Below are positions 27,764 through 36,138 of a stretch of DNA of 54,050 nt, piece by piece. The first letter of the stretch is position 1, and every line of letters starts with the position of its first letter. The translations under genes and the position numbers were made by a program. Source of the stretch: an uncultured beta proteobacterium (GTDB lineage: Bacteria; Pseudomonadota; Gammaproteobacteria; Burkholderiales; Rhodocyclaceae); contig CAJBYR010000106.1 in assembly GCA_903959855.1 (NCBI GenBank), positions 1-54,050 of the forward strand, given 5' to 3'. The notes below the pieces were generated by a model that did not search any database, was not told where the DNA came from, and saw only the letters and a program-made list of their open reading frames with translations.

Positions 27764-29530
27764 ATGGCTGCATCCAGCGCAAAACCGGCCGTCGCCTTCG
27801 ACGCCCGCCAACACCTCACCGGGCTGCTGCGCAGCGCCCTCGCCAGCGTCGCCCCCGCCCAAGGCCTCGCCGACATCGTCCTTGAACGCCCCAAGCAGGC
27901 AAGCCACGGCGATTTCGCCAGCAACCTGGCGATGCAGCTGGCGCGCGAACTGAAGACGGCACCGCGCCAGATCGCCGAGCGCCTGGTGCGCGAACTGCCG
28001 GCCTCCCCGCATGTGACGAAGGTCGACATCGCCGGCGCCGGCTTCATCAACTTTACCCTGACGCCGGCCGCGCGCAGCGCGGTGGTGGCGACGGTGCTCA
28101 CCGCCGGCGACGATTTCGGGCGCGGCGTCGCCAGGACCGGGCGCATGACGCGCCGCCTGCAGGTCGAGTTCGTTTCCGCCAATCCCACCGGCCCGCTGCA
28201 TGTCGGCCATGGTCGCGGCGCTGCGTACGGCGCCAGCCTGGCATCGCTCCTGGCCTTCGCCGGCTACGAGGTGACGCGCGAGTATTACGTCAATGACGCC
28301 GGCCGGCAGATGGACATCCTTGCCGTCTCGACCTGGCTGCGCTACCTCGAACTTTTCGACGAGCCGATTGCGTTCCCGCCCAATGCCTACCAGGGCGGCT
28401 ATGTGCGCGAGATGGCGGAACAGATCAAGCAGGCTCACGGCGATCGCTATGTGCATCCCGCCGAGGCGGTGCTGGCCTGCGTGCCAGAGACCGATGACAT
28501 CGAGGCGCGCCTCGACGGCTTCATCCTCGCCGGCAAGGACTTGCTGGGTGAAGACTGGGCCTACGTGCACAGCCACGTTTTGTCCGAGCAACTCGCCGAC
28601 TGCCGTGCCGACCTCGAAGAGTTCGGTGTGCATTTCGACGTCTGGTTTTCCGAGCGCAGCCTCTACGATACGGGCATGGTGGCGCGTGCCGTGGCGAAAC
28701 TGGAGAAATCCGGCCACATTTACACCCAGGACGGCGCCAAGTGGTTCCAGTCCACCGCCTTCGGCGACGAGAAGGACCGCGTCGTCCAGCGCGACAACGG
28801 CATCTACACTTACTTCGCCTCCGACATCGCCTACCACCTGAACAAGTTCGAGCGCGGCTTCGACAAGGTGATCGACGTCTGGGGTGCCGATCACCACGGC
28901 TACATCCCGCGCGTCAAGGGCGCGCTGCTGGCCTCGGGGGCCGACGCGACCAAGCTCGACGTGACCCTGGTGCAGTTCGTCAGCCTGTTCCGCGACGGGC
29001 AGAAGGTGTCGATGTCCACCCGCTCCGGCGAGTACGTCACCCTGCGCCAGTTACGCCAGGAAGTCGGCAACGATGCCTGCCGCTTCTTTTACATGCTGCG
29101 CAAGTGCGACCAGGCACTGGATTTTGACCTCGACCTGGCCAAGTCGCAGAGCAACGACAACCCGGTGTATTACGTCCAGTATGCCCATGCCCGCATCTGT
29201 TCGGTGCTGGCGCAATGGGAAGGCGATGCGGCTACGCTGACCACGGCCGATCTCTCGCCCTTGCAGAACGAGAGCGAGTTCGCCTTGTGTTCGCGCCTGG
29301 CGGAATATCCCGAACTGGTTCAGGCTGCCGCGCGTGACTACGCGCCGCATTCGCTGGCCTTCTACCTCAAGGACCTGGCCGGTGATTTCCACAGCTGGTA
29401 CAACGCCGAGCGTGTGCTGGTCGACGACGTCGCGACGCGCGCGGCGCGACTGGCGCTGGCGCTGGCAACACGCCAGGTGTTGAGGAGCGGACTTTCTCTG
29501 CTGGGCGTTTCGCAACCGATGAGCATGTGA
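27764..29530 (+). CDS. argS: Arginine--tRNA ligase
   Basis: 588 aa class I synthetase. N-terminal Arg-tRNA domain with [20 protein letters not shown], the HIGH box as HVGHGRG after [10 protein letters not shown], and [15 protein letters not shown] in the KMSKS-equivalent region. The anticodon-binding helical domain ends with [17 protein letters not shown]. It is an essential housekeeping gene. A SPOR-domain gene begins 2 bp after its stop. Confidence 0.97.
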   Translation: MAASSAKPAVAFDARQHLTGLLRSALASVAPAQGLADIVLERPKQASHGDFASNLAMQLARELKTAPRQIAERLVRELPASPHVTKVDIAGAGFINFTLTPAARSAVVATVLTAGDDFGRGVARTGRMTRRLQVEFVSANPTGPLHVGHGRGAAYGASLASLLAFAGYEVTREYYVNDAGRQMDILAVSTWLRYLELFDEPIAFPPNAYQGGYVREMAEQIKQAHGDRYVHPAEAVLACVPETDDIEARLDGFILAGKDLLGEDWAYVHSHVLSEQLADCRADLEEFGVHFDVWFSERSLYDTGMVARAVAKLEKSGHIYTQDGAKWFQSTAFGDEKDRVVQRDNGIYTYFASDIAYHLNKFERGFDKVIDVWGADHHGYIPRVKGALLASGADATKLDVTLVQFVSLFRDGQKVSMSTRSGEYVTLRQLRQEVGNDACRFFYMLRKCDQALDFDLDLAKSQSNDNPVYYVQYAHARICSVLAQWEGDAATLTTADLSPLQNESEFALCSRLAEYPELVQAAARDYAPHSLAFYLKDLAGDFHSWYNAERVLVDDVATRAARLALALATRQVLRSGLSLLGVSQPMSM

Positions 29531-29532
29531 CC

Positions 29533-30192
29533 ATGGGCAAATTCGACAAGACCGGAAAAGGCGGGGTACGGCCGGCAACGCCGCAGAAGAAAAAGAGCGG
29601 CGGTGGCACGCTGCTCGGTGTCTTCATCGGACTCGTCATCGGCGTGCTGATCGCCTTCGGCGTGGTCTGGTACCTCAACAAGTCGCCATTGCCCTTCCAG
29701 AACAAGTACGAGGGTGCGCTGAAGACGGAAAAGCCGGTGGCGGGCAACGCCACCTCTGCCCCGGCGCCCTTGCCCGGCAAGCCGGGCGACAAGCCGGCGG
29801 AGCGCCGCTTCGACTTCTACAACATCCTCGAAGGCAAGCAGCCCCAGGCCGGCGCACCACCCGCTGGCGCGCCGGCTCCGGCACCGGCGCCGGGTGCCGC
29901 TGCCGCACCGGCTGCACCCGCCGCGCCGGCAGCCGATGCCAAGCCGCTGCTCACCGACGTATTTTTCCTTCAGGTCGGTTCCTTCCAGAAGGCCGCGGAC
30001 GCCGACAACCTCAAGGCCAAACTGGCGCTGACCGGCCTTTATGCCGGCGTGCAGGAGGTCAATATCCCCGACAAGGGCACCATGCACCGCGTCCGCGTCG
30101 GTCCTTTCCGCGATCCCGACGAGATGAACCGGGCCCGTGCCCTGCTGGCGCAAAACGGCGTCCAGGCCGCGGTGATCAAGCAGAAGGAATAG
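29533..30192 (+). CDS. SPOR domain cell-division-type membrane protein
   Basis: 219 aa from ATG 29533; a GTG at 29527 is an alternative. A short basic cytoplasmic head, one membrane helix (about 25-47), a Pro/Ala-rich periplasmic linker (about 70-140) and a C-terminal SPOR domain (VFFLQVGSFQKAADADNLKA, HRVRVGPFRDPDEMNRARAL). SPOR domains bind denuded septal peptidoglycan. The layout matches the FtsN/DedD-like proteins commonly encoded just after argS in betaproteobacteria. Confidence 0.93.
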   Translation: MGKFDKTGKGGVRPATPQKKKSGGGTLLGVFIGLVIGVLIAFGVVWYLNKSPLPFQNKYEGALKTEKPVAGNATSAPAPLPGKPGDKPAERRFDFYNILEGKQPQAGAPPAGAPAPAPAPGAAAAPAAPAAPAADAKPLLTDVFFLQVGSFQKAADADNLKAKLALTGLYAGVQEVNIPDKGTMHRVRVGPFRDPDEMNRARALLAQNGVQAAVIKQKE

Positions 30193-30240
30193 GCGGACGA
30201 TGACCCCCGGGCGCAGCGGCGTCAATCGCCGCAAGCTGTA

Positions 30241-30999
30241 GTGCGCGTCTTCATTACCGGCGCATCAAGCGGCATCGGCGAAGCGCTGGCCCGCCACTAC
30301 GCCGTCCAAGGTGCCACCCTGGGGCTGGTCGCAAGGCGTGGCGACAAGCTCGCTGCCCTGGTTTCCACGCTGCCCGGCCGCCCTACGCCCTACGTCCTCG
30401 ACGTTGCCGACGCCGCTGCGCTGCAGGCTGCCGCTGCGGATTTCAACGCCGGCGGCCTTGCCGATATCGTGATCGCCAACGCCGGCATCTCGGTCGGCAC
30501 GCTGGCGCAGGAAGCGGAAGACCTGCATGCCTTGCGCCGCGTTTTCGAGACCAATGTCATCGGCATGGCCAACACCTTCCAGCCCTTCATCGCCCCGATG
30601 AGCGCACGCGGCAGCGGTCGCCTGGCCGGCATCGCCTCGGTGGCCGGCATCCGCGGCCTGCCTGGCGCCGGCGCCTACTCGGCCTCGAAGGCGGCGAATA
30701 TCGCCTGGCTGGAAGCGCTGCGCGGCGAGTTGCGCGATAGCGGCGTCAAGGTTGTCACCATCGCGCCCGGCTACATCGCCACGCCGATGACGGCGGTGAA
30801 CTCCTATCCCATGCCCTTTCTGATGCCGGCCGAGGAAGCCGCCTGGCGCTTTGCCCGCGCCATTGCGCGTGGCACGAGCTACACCGTGATCCCCTGGCAG
30901 ATGGGCGTGGTGGCCAAGCTGCTGCGCCTCCTTCCCAACCCGCTGTTCGACGCCATTTTCGCCCGCACCGGCAGGAAGCCGCGCGGCCTCGACCTGTGA
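30241..30999 (+). CDS. Short-chain dehydrogenase/reductase
   Basis: 252 aa from GTG 30241. Rossmann motif TGASSGIGEALA, NAG in VIANAGIS, and catalytic YSASK (Tyr-x3-Lys) after a Ser. The C-terminus (WQMGVVAKLLRLLPNPLFDA) has a hydrophobic segment seen in membrane-associated SDRs. The substrate is unknown. It overlaps the next gene by GTGA. Confidence 0.92.
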   Translation: MRVFITGASSGIGEALARHYAVQGATLGLVARRGDKLAALVSTLPGRPTPYVLDVADAAALQAAAADFNAGGLADIVIANAGISVGTLAQEAEDLHALRRVFETNVIGMANTFQPFIAPMSARGSGRLAGIASVAGIRGLPGAGAYSASKAANIAWLEALRGELRDSGVKVVTIAPGYIATPMTAVNSYPMPFLMPAEEAAWRFARAIARGTSYTVIPWQMGVVAKLLRLLPNPLFDAIFARTGRKPRGLDL

Positions 31000-31793
31000 C
31001 GCCGCTGCGCGATGCGCTGGGTCGTGCGCATGCCCCCTGCGAAGGGGCGCCGCGCATCGTCAGCCTGGTGCCGAGCCTGACCGAACTGGTTTGCGATCTC
31101 GGCCTTGGCGAAAGTCTCGTCGGGCGCACCGGCTTTTGTTGTCACCCGAAAGAGCTGCTGCGCGGCGTTCCCAAGGTCGGCGGCACCAAGGACGTGAAGC
31201 TTGACGTACTGCGCCGCCTGGCGCCCAGCCACGTGATTGCCGACATCGACGAGAACCGGCGCGAAGCGGTCGAGGAGATCATGGGTTTCGTGCCGCATGT
31301 CATTGTGGTGCATCCGCGAACGGTGGACGACAACCTCGGCCTGTATGCCCTGCTGGGTGGCGTCTTTGGTCGCGATGCCGTGGCAGCCAAGCTGTCTGCG
31401 GAGTTCATTTCCGCCGGTGGCGAACTCGCCGCCCTGGCGTCGTCCTTGCCCGGCGAAAGCGTCCTCTACCCGATCTGGCGCGATCCCTGGATGACGGTGG
31501 GGCGGGATACCTACATTTCTTCAATGCTCGCTGCCGCTGGCTGGAATACCTTGCCTGCCGAGTCACCGAACCGGTTCCCCGTATTTGAATGGAATGCGCC
31601 CTGGTGCGTCGCGGTGCAGCGCATCCTGCTGCCTTCGGAACCCTATGCGTTCACCGACCGCGATGTTGCCGAGGTGGCGGCGCTGGCCGGGCGTCCGGTG
31701 CTGCGCATCGATGGCGAAATGGTCTCGTGGTACGGCAGCCGGGCGGTTGCCGGCTTGCGCTACCTGGCCGACCTGAGGCGTCGCGTGGCCTGA
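30996..31793 (+). CDS. Cytoplasmic BtuF/helical-backbone metal-receptor-like protein
   Basis: 265 aa from a GTG overlapping the SDR stop. The fold pattern of class III binding proteins is clear: RIVSLVPSLTELVCDLGLGE, LVGRTGFCCHP, VPKVGGTKDVKLDVLRRLAP and VLYPIWRDPWMTVGRDTYIS. Such proteins bind cobalamin or ferric complexes in the periplasm, but no signal peptide is visible here. A cytoplasmic form with a different job is likely. CCH near residues 48-50 could bind metal. Confidence 0.85.
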   Translation: MTPLRDALGRAHAPCEGAPRIVSLVPSLTELVCDLGLGESLVGRTGFCCHPKELLRGVPKVGGTKDVKLDVLRRLAPSHVIADIDENRREAVEEIMGFVPHVIVVHPRTVDDNLGLYALLGGVFGRDAVAAKLSAEFISAGGELAALASSLPGESVLYPIWRDPWMTVGRDTYISSMLAAAGWNTLPAESPNRFPVFEWNAPWCVAVQRILLPSEPYAFTDRDVAEVAALAGRPVLRIDGEMVSWYGSRAVAGLRYLADLRRRVA

Positions 31794-31805
31794 GCGGGAT
31801 ACGCC

Positions 31806-33440
31806 TCAGTCGGGCGCGCGCGCGATGCAGCGCTCGAATTCGTTGCCATGGTCGAGGATGCGGTACAGGGTCATCGCCTGCAACTGCTGGTCGACCATGA
31901 CTTCGATGCGACGGTCGAGGCGGAAGCTGCCCGAGCGCAGCACCAGGCTGGCGGGGATGCGCAAGGCGGGGATTTCGGGCAGCGCGAAGGCCTGTTGCCA
32001 GGCGTTTGCGGTGCCGTTGGCATCGAGTATGCGAACCGTCGCCGGACGCGGTTCGCCGGGAAGCAGCTGGATGCCGGCGGTCAGCGTGTCGTTGCCTTCG
32101 CGCAAGGCCCAGCGCACCACGGCCAGCGAGAAATGCAGGCCATCCGGTGTCCGCACCGCGATCAGCTGGCCGGCGCCGATGCGCGACCCTCTGTTCAAGG
32201 TGCGCGCAATGCGCATGCCTCCGGGCGAAGTGTTGAGCAATTGCCAGTCATCGACCACGCGCCAGCTTTCGGTGTTTGAGTATTCCGGCAGCACACCGCT
32301 TGGCGACATGTGGCGCAGGTTGCCGAAGGTTGCGAATTCCTCGCGCTCGCGACGCAGCGTCCGGGTGTCGCGGTTGGGCGGTGTGAACACCTTCCCTCCG
32401 CTCAGCAGACGATGGACCGCATCCAGGCCGGCCACGACATTGCAAGCACCGTTGGAATCGCTTCGTGCCTCGACACGCAGGGTGCCGCCCTGGCACCAGC
32501 GCTGCAAGGCGCGGCGCAACAGGTGGGAAGCCGCGGGCTGGGTCACGTCGTCGCCGAGTTGCAGTTCGGCCGGCGCATGGCCCTGCTCCAGCAGTGCGAT
32601 GCGTGATAGCAGGCTTTTTCTCAATTCCGTGGTTTCCAGCCAGCGGCCGCCGCGCGTGGCGCGCGGCAGGTAGTTCGCCGGCTGGTCCGATTCGAGGTCG
32701 ACGCAGAGTGGTTGCGCGCGATTGCGGATGTCCTCCGGCGGGGCGTTCAAGAGCGCCAGCTTGCCGCCCCAGCGCCGAGCCCAGCGAGCCACCCAGCCGA
32801 GGTGGCGGGCAGGAAGTTCATACAGGCTGGCGGTGCTCAGCAGATTGCATTCGGCATAGGCGGCGAGCGCGCTGGTCGGCGGCTTGCCGAGGCGCACCGG
32901 GTCGTCGACCGGCAGGCAGATGACGCCGAGCGACTCGGCGGCGGCGAGGATGCGGTGCAGCTTCAGCCAGTAGCCGCCATCGGGCAACTGCTCGCCGCGG
33001 CATAGATCCACCTGCCAGTCGGCGAACACCGACAGCGTGCGCTGTGCCAGTAGCGCCTGCAAGGCGGCTGCTTCTGCGCCGCGTCCGTCGGCGGCGATCG
33101 AGAAACAGCGCAGGTACCCGAGTGCCAGGAGGTTCCAGACCTCGAGCGAGGTTTCCAGTGCATGCTGTTCCGGCGGCGCCAGCGGCAACGGCCGGGCGGC
33201 AAAGCCCCTGGAGGCATCCTCCTGCAGCTTGCAGACCGAGCCGCGCAACTCTTCCAGGATCGCCAGGCGCTCGCTGACAGGAAGGTCGAAATGGTGCAGC
33301 AGGCCCAGTTGTCGCAGCACGATGGCCTGGGCCTGGGAAGGATTGGCGAGGGGAACCTTGACCAGCCAGTCGCGGCATTCCTGCGCGGCGAGAAATGCGG
33401 GGGCCTGGTCGCGGCCGGTGGCGGGCAATTCAAAGTGCAT
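31806..33440 (-). CDS. Conserved protein with C-terminal PilZ-like region
   Basis: 544 aa, soluble, with GGAGATCGCC before the ATG. The N-terminal two thirds are mostly helical and unrecognised (VRLQLGLLHHFDLPVSERLA-type helices). Residues about 385-540 resemble a PilZ barrel: a basic arginine-rich stretch (TRTLRREREEF), then WQLLNTSPGGMRIAR containing an NxSxxG motif. PilZ domains bind c-di-GMP. The match is by eye and the arginine motif is not at the canonical spacing, so this is tentative. The upstream region carries a perfect palindrome and a CRP-like site. Confidence 0.78.
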   Translation of the reverse strand: MHFELPATGRDQAPAFLAAQECRDWLVKVPLANPSQAQAIVLRQLGLLHHFDLPVSERLAILEELRGSVCKLQEDASRGFAARPLPLAPPEQHALETSLEVWNLLALGYLRCFSIAADGRGAEAAALQALLAQRTLSVFADWQVDLCRGEQLPDGGYWLKLHRILAAAESLGVICLPVDDPVRLGKPPTSALAAYAECNLLSTASLYELPARHLGWVARWARRWGGKLALLNAPPEDIRNRAQPLCVDLESDQPANYLPRATRGGRWLETTELRKSLLSRIALLEQGHAPAELQLGDDVTQPAASHLLRRALQRWCQGGTLRVEARSDSNGACNVVAGLDAVHRLLSGGKVFTPPNRDTRTLRREREEFATFGNLRHMSPSGVLPEYSNTESWRVVDDWQLLNTSPGGMRIARTLNRGSRIGAGQLIAVRTPDGLHFSLAVVRWALREGNDTLTAGIQLLPGEPRPATVRILDANGTANAWQQAFALPEIPALRIPASLVLRSGSFRLDRRIEVMVDQQLQAMTLYRILDHGNEFERCIARAPD

Positions 33441-33600
33441 GGCGATCTCCTGGAAATTCCGCTGCCATGGGATGCGCGGGATTGCGCTCCGGTAGGCCGG
33501 TGATTTTGCGTCTCCGCCTTTCGGCGGGTTTGCCTTGTTTCAGAATCGATGCTTGGTTTATATGTCAATCATTCGGTCGACGCAAAACTAAGTGGCCTGG

Positions 33601-33620
33601 CCAGTGACATTTGTCACTGG
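33601..33620. promoter_or_regulatory. Perfect 9-2-9 palindrome CCAGTGACA-TT-TGTCACTGG
   Basis: 20 bp palindrome in the 256 bp region between the PilZ-like gene (start 33440) and the convergent-side end of pirin (33697). It lies about 160 bp upstream of the PilZ-like gene and has no T-tract. It is probably a repressor or activator operator; the binding protein is unknown. Confidence 0.55.
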
Positions 33621-33632
33621 ATTCCTGCGTGA

Positions 33633-33648
33633 CGTGACTTAGATCACA
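33633..33648. promoter_or_regulatory. CRP/Vfr-like site CGTGA-N6-TCACA
   Basis: One mismatch from the CRP consensus TGTGA-N6-TCACA, 12 bp from the perfect palindrome. On the minus strand a TTGACA (33570-33575 region) lies nearer to the PilZ-like gene, so this site would be far upstream of that promoter. Confidence 0.4.
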
Positions 33649-33696
33649 CCAATCGTGTGCATTCGGTCGCCGTATCCTCGGCGCCGACTTCCGGTT

Positions 33697-34416
33697 TCAG
33701 CGGTCCGGCAGTTCCCGTGGCCGCAAGTCGAACAGCAGCACCTCGGCGTCATTGCCGCCGTCGAAGACCAGTGCCCCGGCATTTCGGATGCGCGCGCCGT
33801 CGCCTGCCGCCATTGCAATGCCGTTGATGAGCAGCGTGCCTCGCGCGACATGAAGATAGGCGTGGCGATTTGTCGGCAGCATGAACTCGGCACGCTCGGC
33901 GCCGTCAAACAGCCCGGCGTAGACGCGGGCATCCTGGTACACGCCCAGCGACCCCTCCGCCGCATCGGGCGAGATGATCAGGCGCAGGCGGCCGCGCTTT
34001 TCGGTGTCGGCGAAATGCGTCTGCTGGTAGCGCGGTGCCACGCGCTGGCGGTCGGGCAGGATCCAGATCTGCAGGAAGTGAACGCCTTCGGCGGGCGAGG
34101 GGTTGAATTCGCTGTGGGTGATGCCGCTGCCGGCGCTCATCATCTGCACGTCGCCGGGGTGGATCACCGAGCCGGTGCCCATCGAGTCCTTGTGCTCCAG
34201 CGCGCCTTCCAGCACGTAGGAAAAGATCTCCATGTCGCGGTGCGGATGGGTGCCGAAGCCCATGCCGGGTTCTACGCGATCGTCGTTGATCACCAGCAGG
34301 TCGGAAAATCCGACCTGCTTCGGATCATGGTAATGGCCGAAGGAAAACGTGTGGCGCGAATCCAGCCAGCCAAAATTGGCGACGCCGCGATCAGTGGCCT
34401 TGCGTAGGTCGAGCAT
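33697..34416 (-). CDS. Pirin family protein
   Basis: 239 aa bicupin from ATG 34416 with GGAGG upstream. Pirin metal-site motifs: FGTHPHRDMEIFSYVLEGAL and GDVQMMSAGSGITHSEFNPS. YhaK/pirin relatives act as quercetin-2,3-dioxygenases or redox sensors. It forms an operon with the flavodoxin-like quinone reductase 25 bp upstream, divergent from a LysR regulator. Confidence 0.95.
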   Translation of the reverse strand: MLDLRKATDRGVANFGWLDSRHTFSFGHYHDPKQVGFSDLLVINDDRVEPGMGFGTHPHRDMEIFSYVLEGALEHKDSMGTGSVIHPGDVQMMSAGSGITHSEFNPSPAEGVHFLQIWILPDRQRVAPRYQQTHFADTEKRGRLRLIISPDAAEGSLGVYQDARVYAGLFDGAERAEFMLPTNRHAYLHVARGTLLINGIAMAAGDGARIRNAGALVFDGGNDAEVLLFDLRPRELPDR

Positions 34417-34441
34417 GATGTTTCCTCCGGGATTTGCGGGT

Positions 34442-35017
34442 TTAGCGGTTCCAGCGTGCGGCGGTTTCGGCGACACGGGCGCCGAACAGGCGCGCGGTTT
34501 CCAGGTCGCCGGGCGGAGGGCCTTCCTCCGGGCTGGAATCGGACGGTGATTGCGCCATGGCACCGGAAAACGCGCCCAGCCAATTGACGTCGTTGCGTTG
34601 CGCGGCCTTGCTGTTGGCCGGCATCATGCCGGTGCCGACCCAGACCATGCCTTGCTGCATCGAAAGCGCAAACAGGTAGTTGAGGGTCTGCACCTTGTCG
34701 CCGTTGAGCGAAGCCGAATTGGTGAAGCCGGCGGCGATCTTGTTCTTCCACTTCGAGCTGAACCAGGCCTTGGAGCTGGCATCGGCGAAGCGCTTGAACT
34801 GCCAGGACGGCCCGCCCATGTAGGTCGGCGTGCCGAAGACGATGGCGTCGGCCTGGTCAAGTTTCTCCCAGGCGCCGTCGGCCAACTGGCCTTCGGCGTT
34901 GATCTCGACCAGCTCGGCGGTGGCGCCGCTGACGCCCGCGGCGCCCTTGCAGACGGCCTCGGCCTGCTTGCGGGTATGGCCGTAGCCACTGTGGTAAACA
35001 ACGACGGTGTGCGACAT
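34442..35017 (-). CDS. WrbA/flavodoxin-like NAD(P)H:quinone oxidoreductase
   Basis: 191 aa with GGAGG before ATG 35017. FMN-phosphate loop HSGYGHTRKQA, then AIVFGTPTYMGGPSWQFKRF and WVGTGMMPANS. The family reduces quinones by two electrons and protects from redox cycling. The pair with pirin, divergent from a LysR regulator, is a common quinone/electrophile-response layout. Confidence 0.92.
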   Translation of the reverse strand: MSHTVVVYHSGYGHTRKQAEAVCKGAAGVSGATAELVEINAEGQLADGAWEKLDQADAIVFGTPTYMGGPSWQFKRFADASSKAWFSSKWKNKIAAGFTNSASLNGDKVQTLNYLFALSMQQGMVWVGTGMMPANSKAAQRNDVNWLGAFSGAMAQSPSDSSPEEGPPPGDLETARLFGARVAETAARWNR

Positions 35018-35077
35018 GCTTGATACCTCCGGTTTGATAGCTTCGAAATTGCCGATGATGGCTTCCGATAAACTTCC

Positions 35078-35100
35078 CAACTTTGGCGGATTAAAAGTTG
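35078..35100. promoter_or_regulatory. LysR-type box CAACTTT-N9-AAAGTTG
   Basis: Perfect 7+7 bp dyad containing the T-N11-A core (T35084, A35096). It lies in the 186 bp region between the quinone reductase and lysR genes, 61 bp upstream of the reductase start and 103 bp upstream of the regulator start. Confidence 0.7.
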
Positions 35101-35203
35101 AGTAGAATTATCAGGTAAGTGCAGTATCTGCCATCACAAGGCTTGGTGCGATGAGACTTTTCCCGCTGTAACATCGAAAAATTCGAACATAACTGTCGCC
35201 AAC

Positions 35204-36100
35204 ATGCTCAAGCTGAGCCTCGACGCCATCGAAATCATCGACGCCATCGACCGTGGCGGCTCGTTTGCCGCGGCTGCCGAGGCCTTGCACAAGGTGCCGT
35301 CCACGATTTCCTACACGGTGGCCAAGCTGGAAGAGCAACTGGGATTTCCGCTCTTCGTCCGCCGCGGGCCGCGCGTCAGCCTGACGCCGGCCGGCAGCGA
35401 ACTGCTCAGCGAAGGACGCTGGCTGCTGCGCTCGGCGGCCGACCTCGAATCGCGCCTGCGCCGCATCGCCACCGGTTACGAATCCGAACTGCGCCTGGTG
35501 CATGACTCGCTGCTGCCCGCCTCTGCGCTGGTCGAGCACATACGTGCCTTCGAAGCGCTAGGCTGCGGCACGCGCCTGCGCATCGGTACCGAGGTCATGA
35601 CCGGCAACTGGGAGGCCCTGCGCGAGGGCCGCGCCGACCTGGCGCTGGCGATTGGCGATCCGCCGGCAGGATTCGCCCAGCATGCGACCCGCTTGCGCGC
35701 CATCGATTTCGTGTTCTGTGTCGCGCCCTCACATCCGCTGGCCCGTGTAACGCATCCGCTGGGCGAGGAGGATTTGCTCGAACACACCGCGATCGTGGTC
35801 GCCGACAGCGCGCGCCTGCTGCCGGCGCGCAGCATCGGTTTCGTGGCCGGGCGCTCGCGCATCACCGTGGCCAATATCGAGGCCAAGATCGAATTGCAGG
35901 TCGCCGGACTGGGCTATGGATTCCTGCCGCGTTGCCGGATCGGGATGGCCTTGAAGCAGCGCGAGCTTGTGGAATTGGAGGTTGCCGCGCCGCGCGCGGC
36001 CGAACCGCTGTGGCTGGCCTGGACCGCGGACGACGCGGGCGAGGCGCTGAAGTGGTGGCGCGCTCGCCTGCAGGCGCCGGATGCCTTGGTGGTGCCCTGA
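35204..36100 (+). CDS. LysR family transcriptional regulator
   Basis: 298 aa. N-terminal winged helix (FAAAAEALHKVPSTISYTVA, KLEEQLGFPLFVRRGPRVSL), followed by a type-2 periplasmic-binding-like effector domain. It is divergent from the quinone reductase-pirin operon, whose control region holds a LysR box, so local regulation is likely. The effector is unknown, possibly a quinone or electrophile. Confidence 0.95.
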   Translation: MLKLSLDAIEIIDAIDRGGSFAAAAEALHKVPSTISYTVAKLEEQLGFPLFVRRGPRVSLTPAGSELLSEGRWLLRSAADLESRLRRIATGYESELRLVHDSLLPASALVEHIRAFEALGCGTRLRIGTEVMTGNWEALREGRADLALAIGDPPAGFAQHATRLRAIDFVFCVAPSHPLARVTHPLGEEDLLEHTAIVVADSARLLPARSIGFVAGRSRITVANIEAKIELQVAGLGYGFLPRCRIGMALKQRELVELEVAAPRAAEPLWLAWTADDAGEALKWWRARLQAPDALVVP

Positions 36101-36114
36101 ATCGCCGTGTCGTA

Positions 36115-36128
36115 AGCGCCGACTCTTG
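36115..36128 (-). repeat. Dispersed repeat copy 2, CAAGAGTCGGCGCT
   Basis: Same minus-strand 14-mer as copy 1, here in the 38 bp gap between lysR and the MFS gene. Confidence 0.75.
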
Positions 36129-36138
36129 CCCTGAGCCC

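Noticed and set aside
27635-28897. Upstream extension of the ubiB frame to 933 codons
   Set aside because: The extra part lies antisense to argS; the UbiB family N-terminus begins at the GTG at 27634.
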